Source of the DNA: Leishmania infantum JPCM5
Taxonomy: Eukaryota > Euglenozoa > Kinetoplastea > Trypanosomatida > Trypanosomatidae
NCBI RefSeq assembly: GCF_000002875.2
Contig: NC_009420.2
Location: forward strand, 1 to 47,500
DNA length: 47,500 nucleotides
Reading direction: 5' to 3'
Positions 47,097 through 47,500 of this stretch are shown piece by piece; position 1 is the first letter of the stretch, and every line of letters begins with the position of its first letter. The notes under the pieces were generated by a model, which was not told the DNA's origin, did not search any database, and saw nothing but the letters and a program-made list of their open reading frames with translations. The translations under genes were made by a program, and so were the position numbers.

Positions 47097-47500
47097 TTCG
47101 CTGCGATGAGTCCACCCAGTGAGTTCATAAGAGTCCGACGCAGCACTTTAGTGGCGCGGAGAGCCGACATCTTTTTGGAGGGGATGATTCACACAAAGGA
47201 GGTCGAGTACGGAGGCGTTCTCAGTAAACATATATTATGAAATAAGGCTTGAGAAGTCCGCAAGGGGCGCACGCGAGGAGAAACGACTGGCGTTGCTTGT
47301 GAGGTGGGCGAGCAGGATCACTTTTCTTCTTTTTTTGAACTGTCAAGACAGAACCGCGCCATCATCGGCAGCAGCAACCTATATGTATGAGAGTGCGAGC
47401 GGCAGCGTGAGGTCCACCACGGCGGAAGGTGCGCTCAAATGCCGCAAAGAAAAAAAAGCACGCACATCAGGTAGGCCACATTGCATAAGCGTATAATGAG
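47097..47500. other. Right edge: no gene recognised
   Basis: About 400 nt without a gene that I can support. A 76-codon minus-strand frame from 47170 passes through the pyrimidine tract and is probably not translated. Confidence 0.45.

Noticed and set aside
46940..47170. 76-codon frame from the ATG at 47170, looking like a mitochondrial presequence
   Set aside because: It reads through the pyrimidine tract and predicted acceptor, and it does not continue into any of the Sm-like segments.
1..47500. CRISPR arrays, rRNA, insertion sequences, strand-switch region
   Set aside because: No regularly spaced direct repeats, ribosomal sequence or bacterial transposase was seen, and no gene on the plus strand could be supported.

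Overview
The window looks like nuclear DNA of a trypanosomatid, most probably Leishmania or a close relative. All eighteen recognisable or likely protein genes lie on the minus strand. They are uninterrupted (apart from one broken locus at the right edge) and separated by 0.5-3 kb spacers. Many are preceded by a pyrimidine tract and a first downstream AG, the layout expected for spliced-leader trans-splicing within one polycistronic unit. The histone H4 is of the divergent kinetoplastid type and there is a stand-alone cap methyltransferase of the CMT1 type. From memory, unchecked, the order H4 - GlcNAc-6-P deacetylase - PUF - ribulokinase - TPR protein resembles the left end of Leishmania chromosome 36. 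I see no strand switch, rRNA, tRNA or CRISPR.

Layout, left to right (transcription runs right to left): membrane protein (42-1022), histone H4 (2936-3238), acylated small protein (5178-5636), a SIDER-like retroposon (6161-6786), N-acetylglucosamine-6-phosphate deacetylase (7781-9079), Pumilio RNA-binding protein (11218-12879), bacterial-type ribulokinase (14615-16306), SAP-domain protein (17164-18132), two-clamp TPR co-chaperone (19080-19847), a second almost identical SIDER-like copy followed by a decayed coding remnant (20411-22420), leucine carboxyl methyltransferase (22858-23748), exportin-4-like protein (24517-27687), REV1 polymerase (28410-30269) with an overlapping upstream small ORF (30241-30444), large charged protein (31454-34003), cap N7-methyltransferase (34848-35819), UBA-PUB protein (36704-37810), SCY1-like pseudokinase (38617-40551), kinase-dead PFK-2/FBPase-2 (42792-44249), ER-type membrane protein (44787-45644), and a frame-broken Sm-like gene (46389-47025).

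The genes do not form one pathway; trypanosomatid clusters group unrelated housekeeping genes. Links do exist: two sugar enzymes end in tripeptides that fit the relaxed kinetoplastid glycosomal signal (THL, SHM), and several proteins act in chaperone, p97/ubiquitin or trafficking roles. No obviously new multi-gene system is visible. The most interesting signals are the near-identical retroposon pair with a zinc-finger relic, a degenerate third copy sharing their possible 5' signature, the frame-alternating Sm-like locus, the small ORF overlapping the REV1 start, a uORF overlapping one possible start of the ribulokinase, and the inactivated kinase half of PFK-2/FBPase-2.
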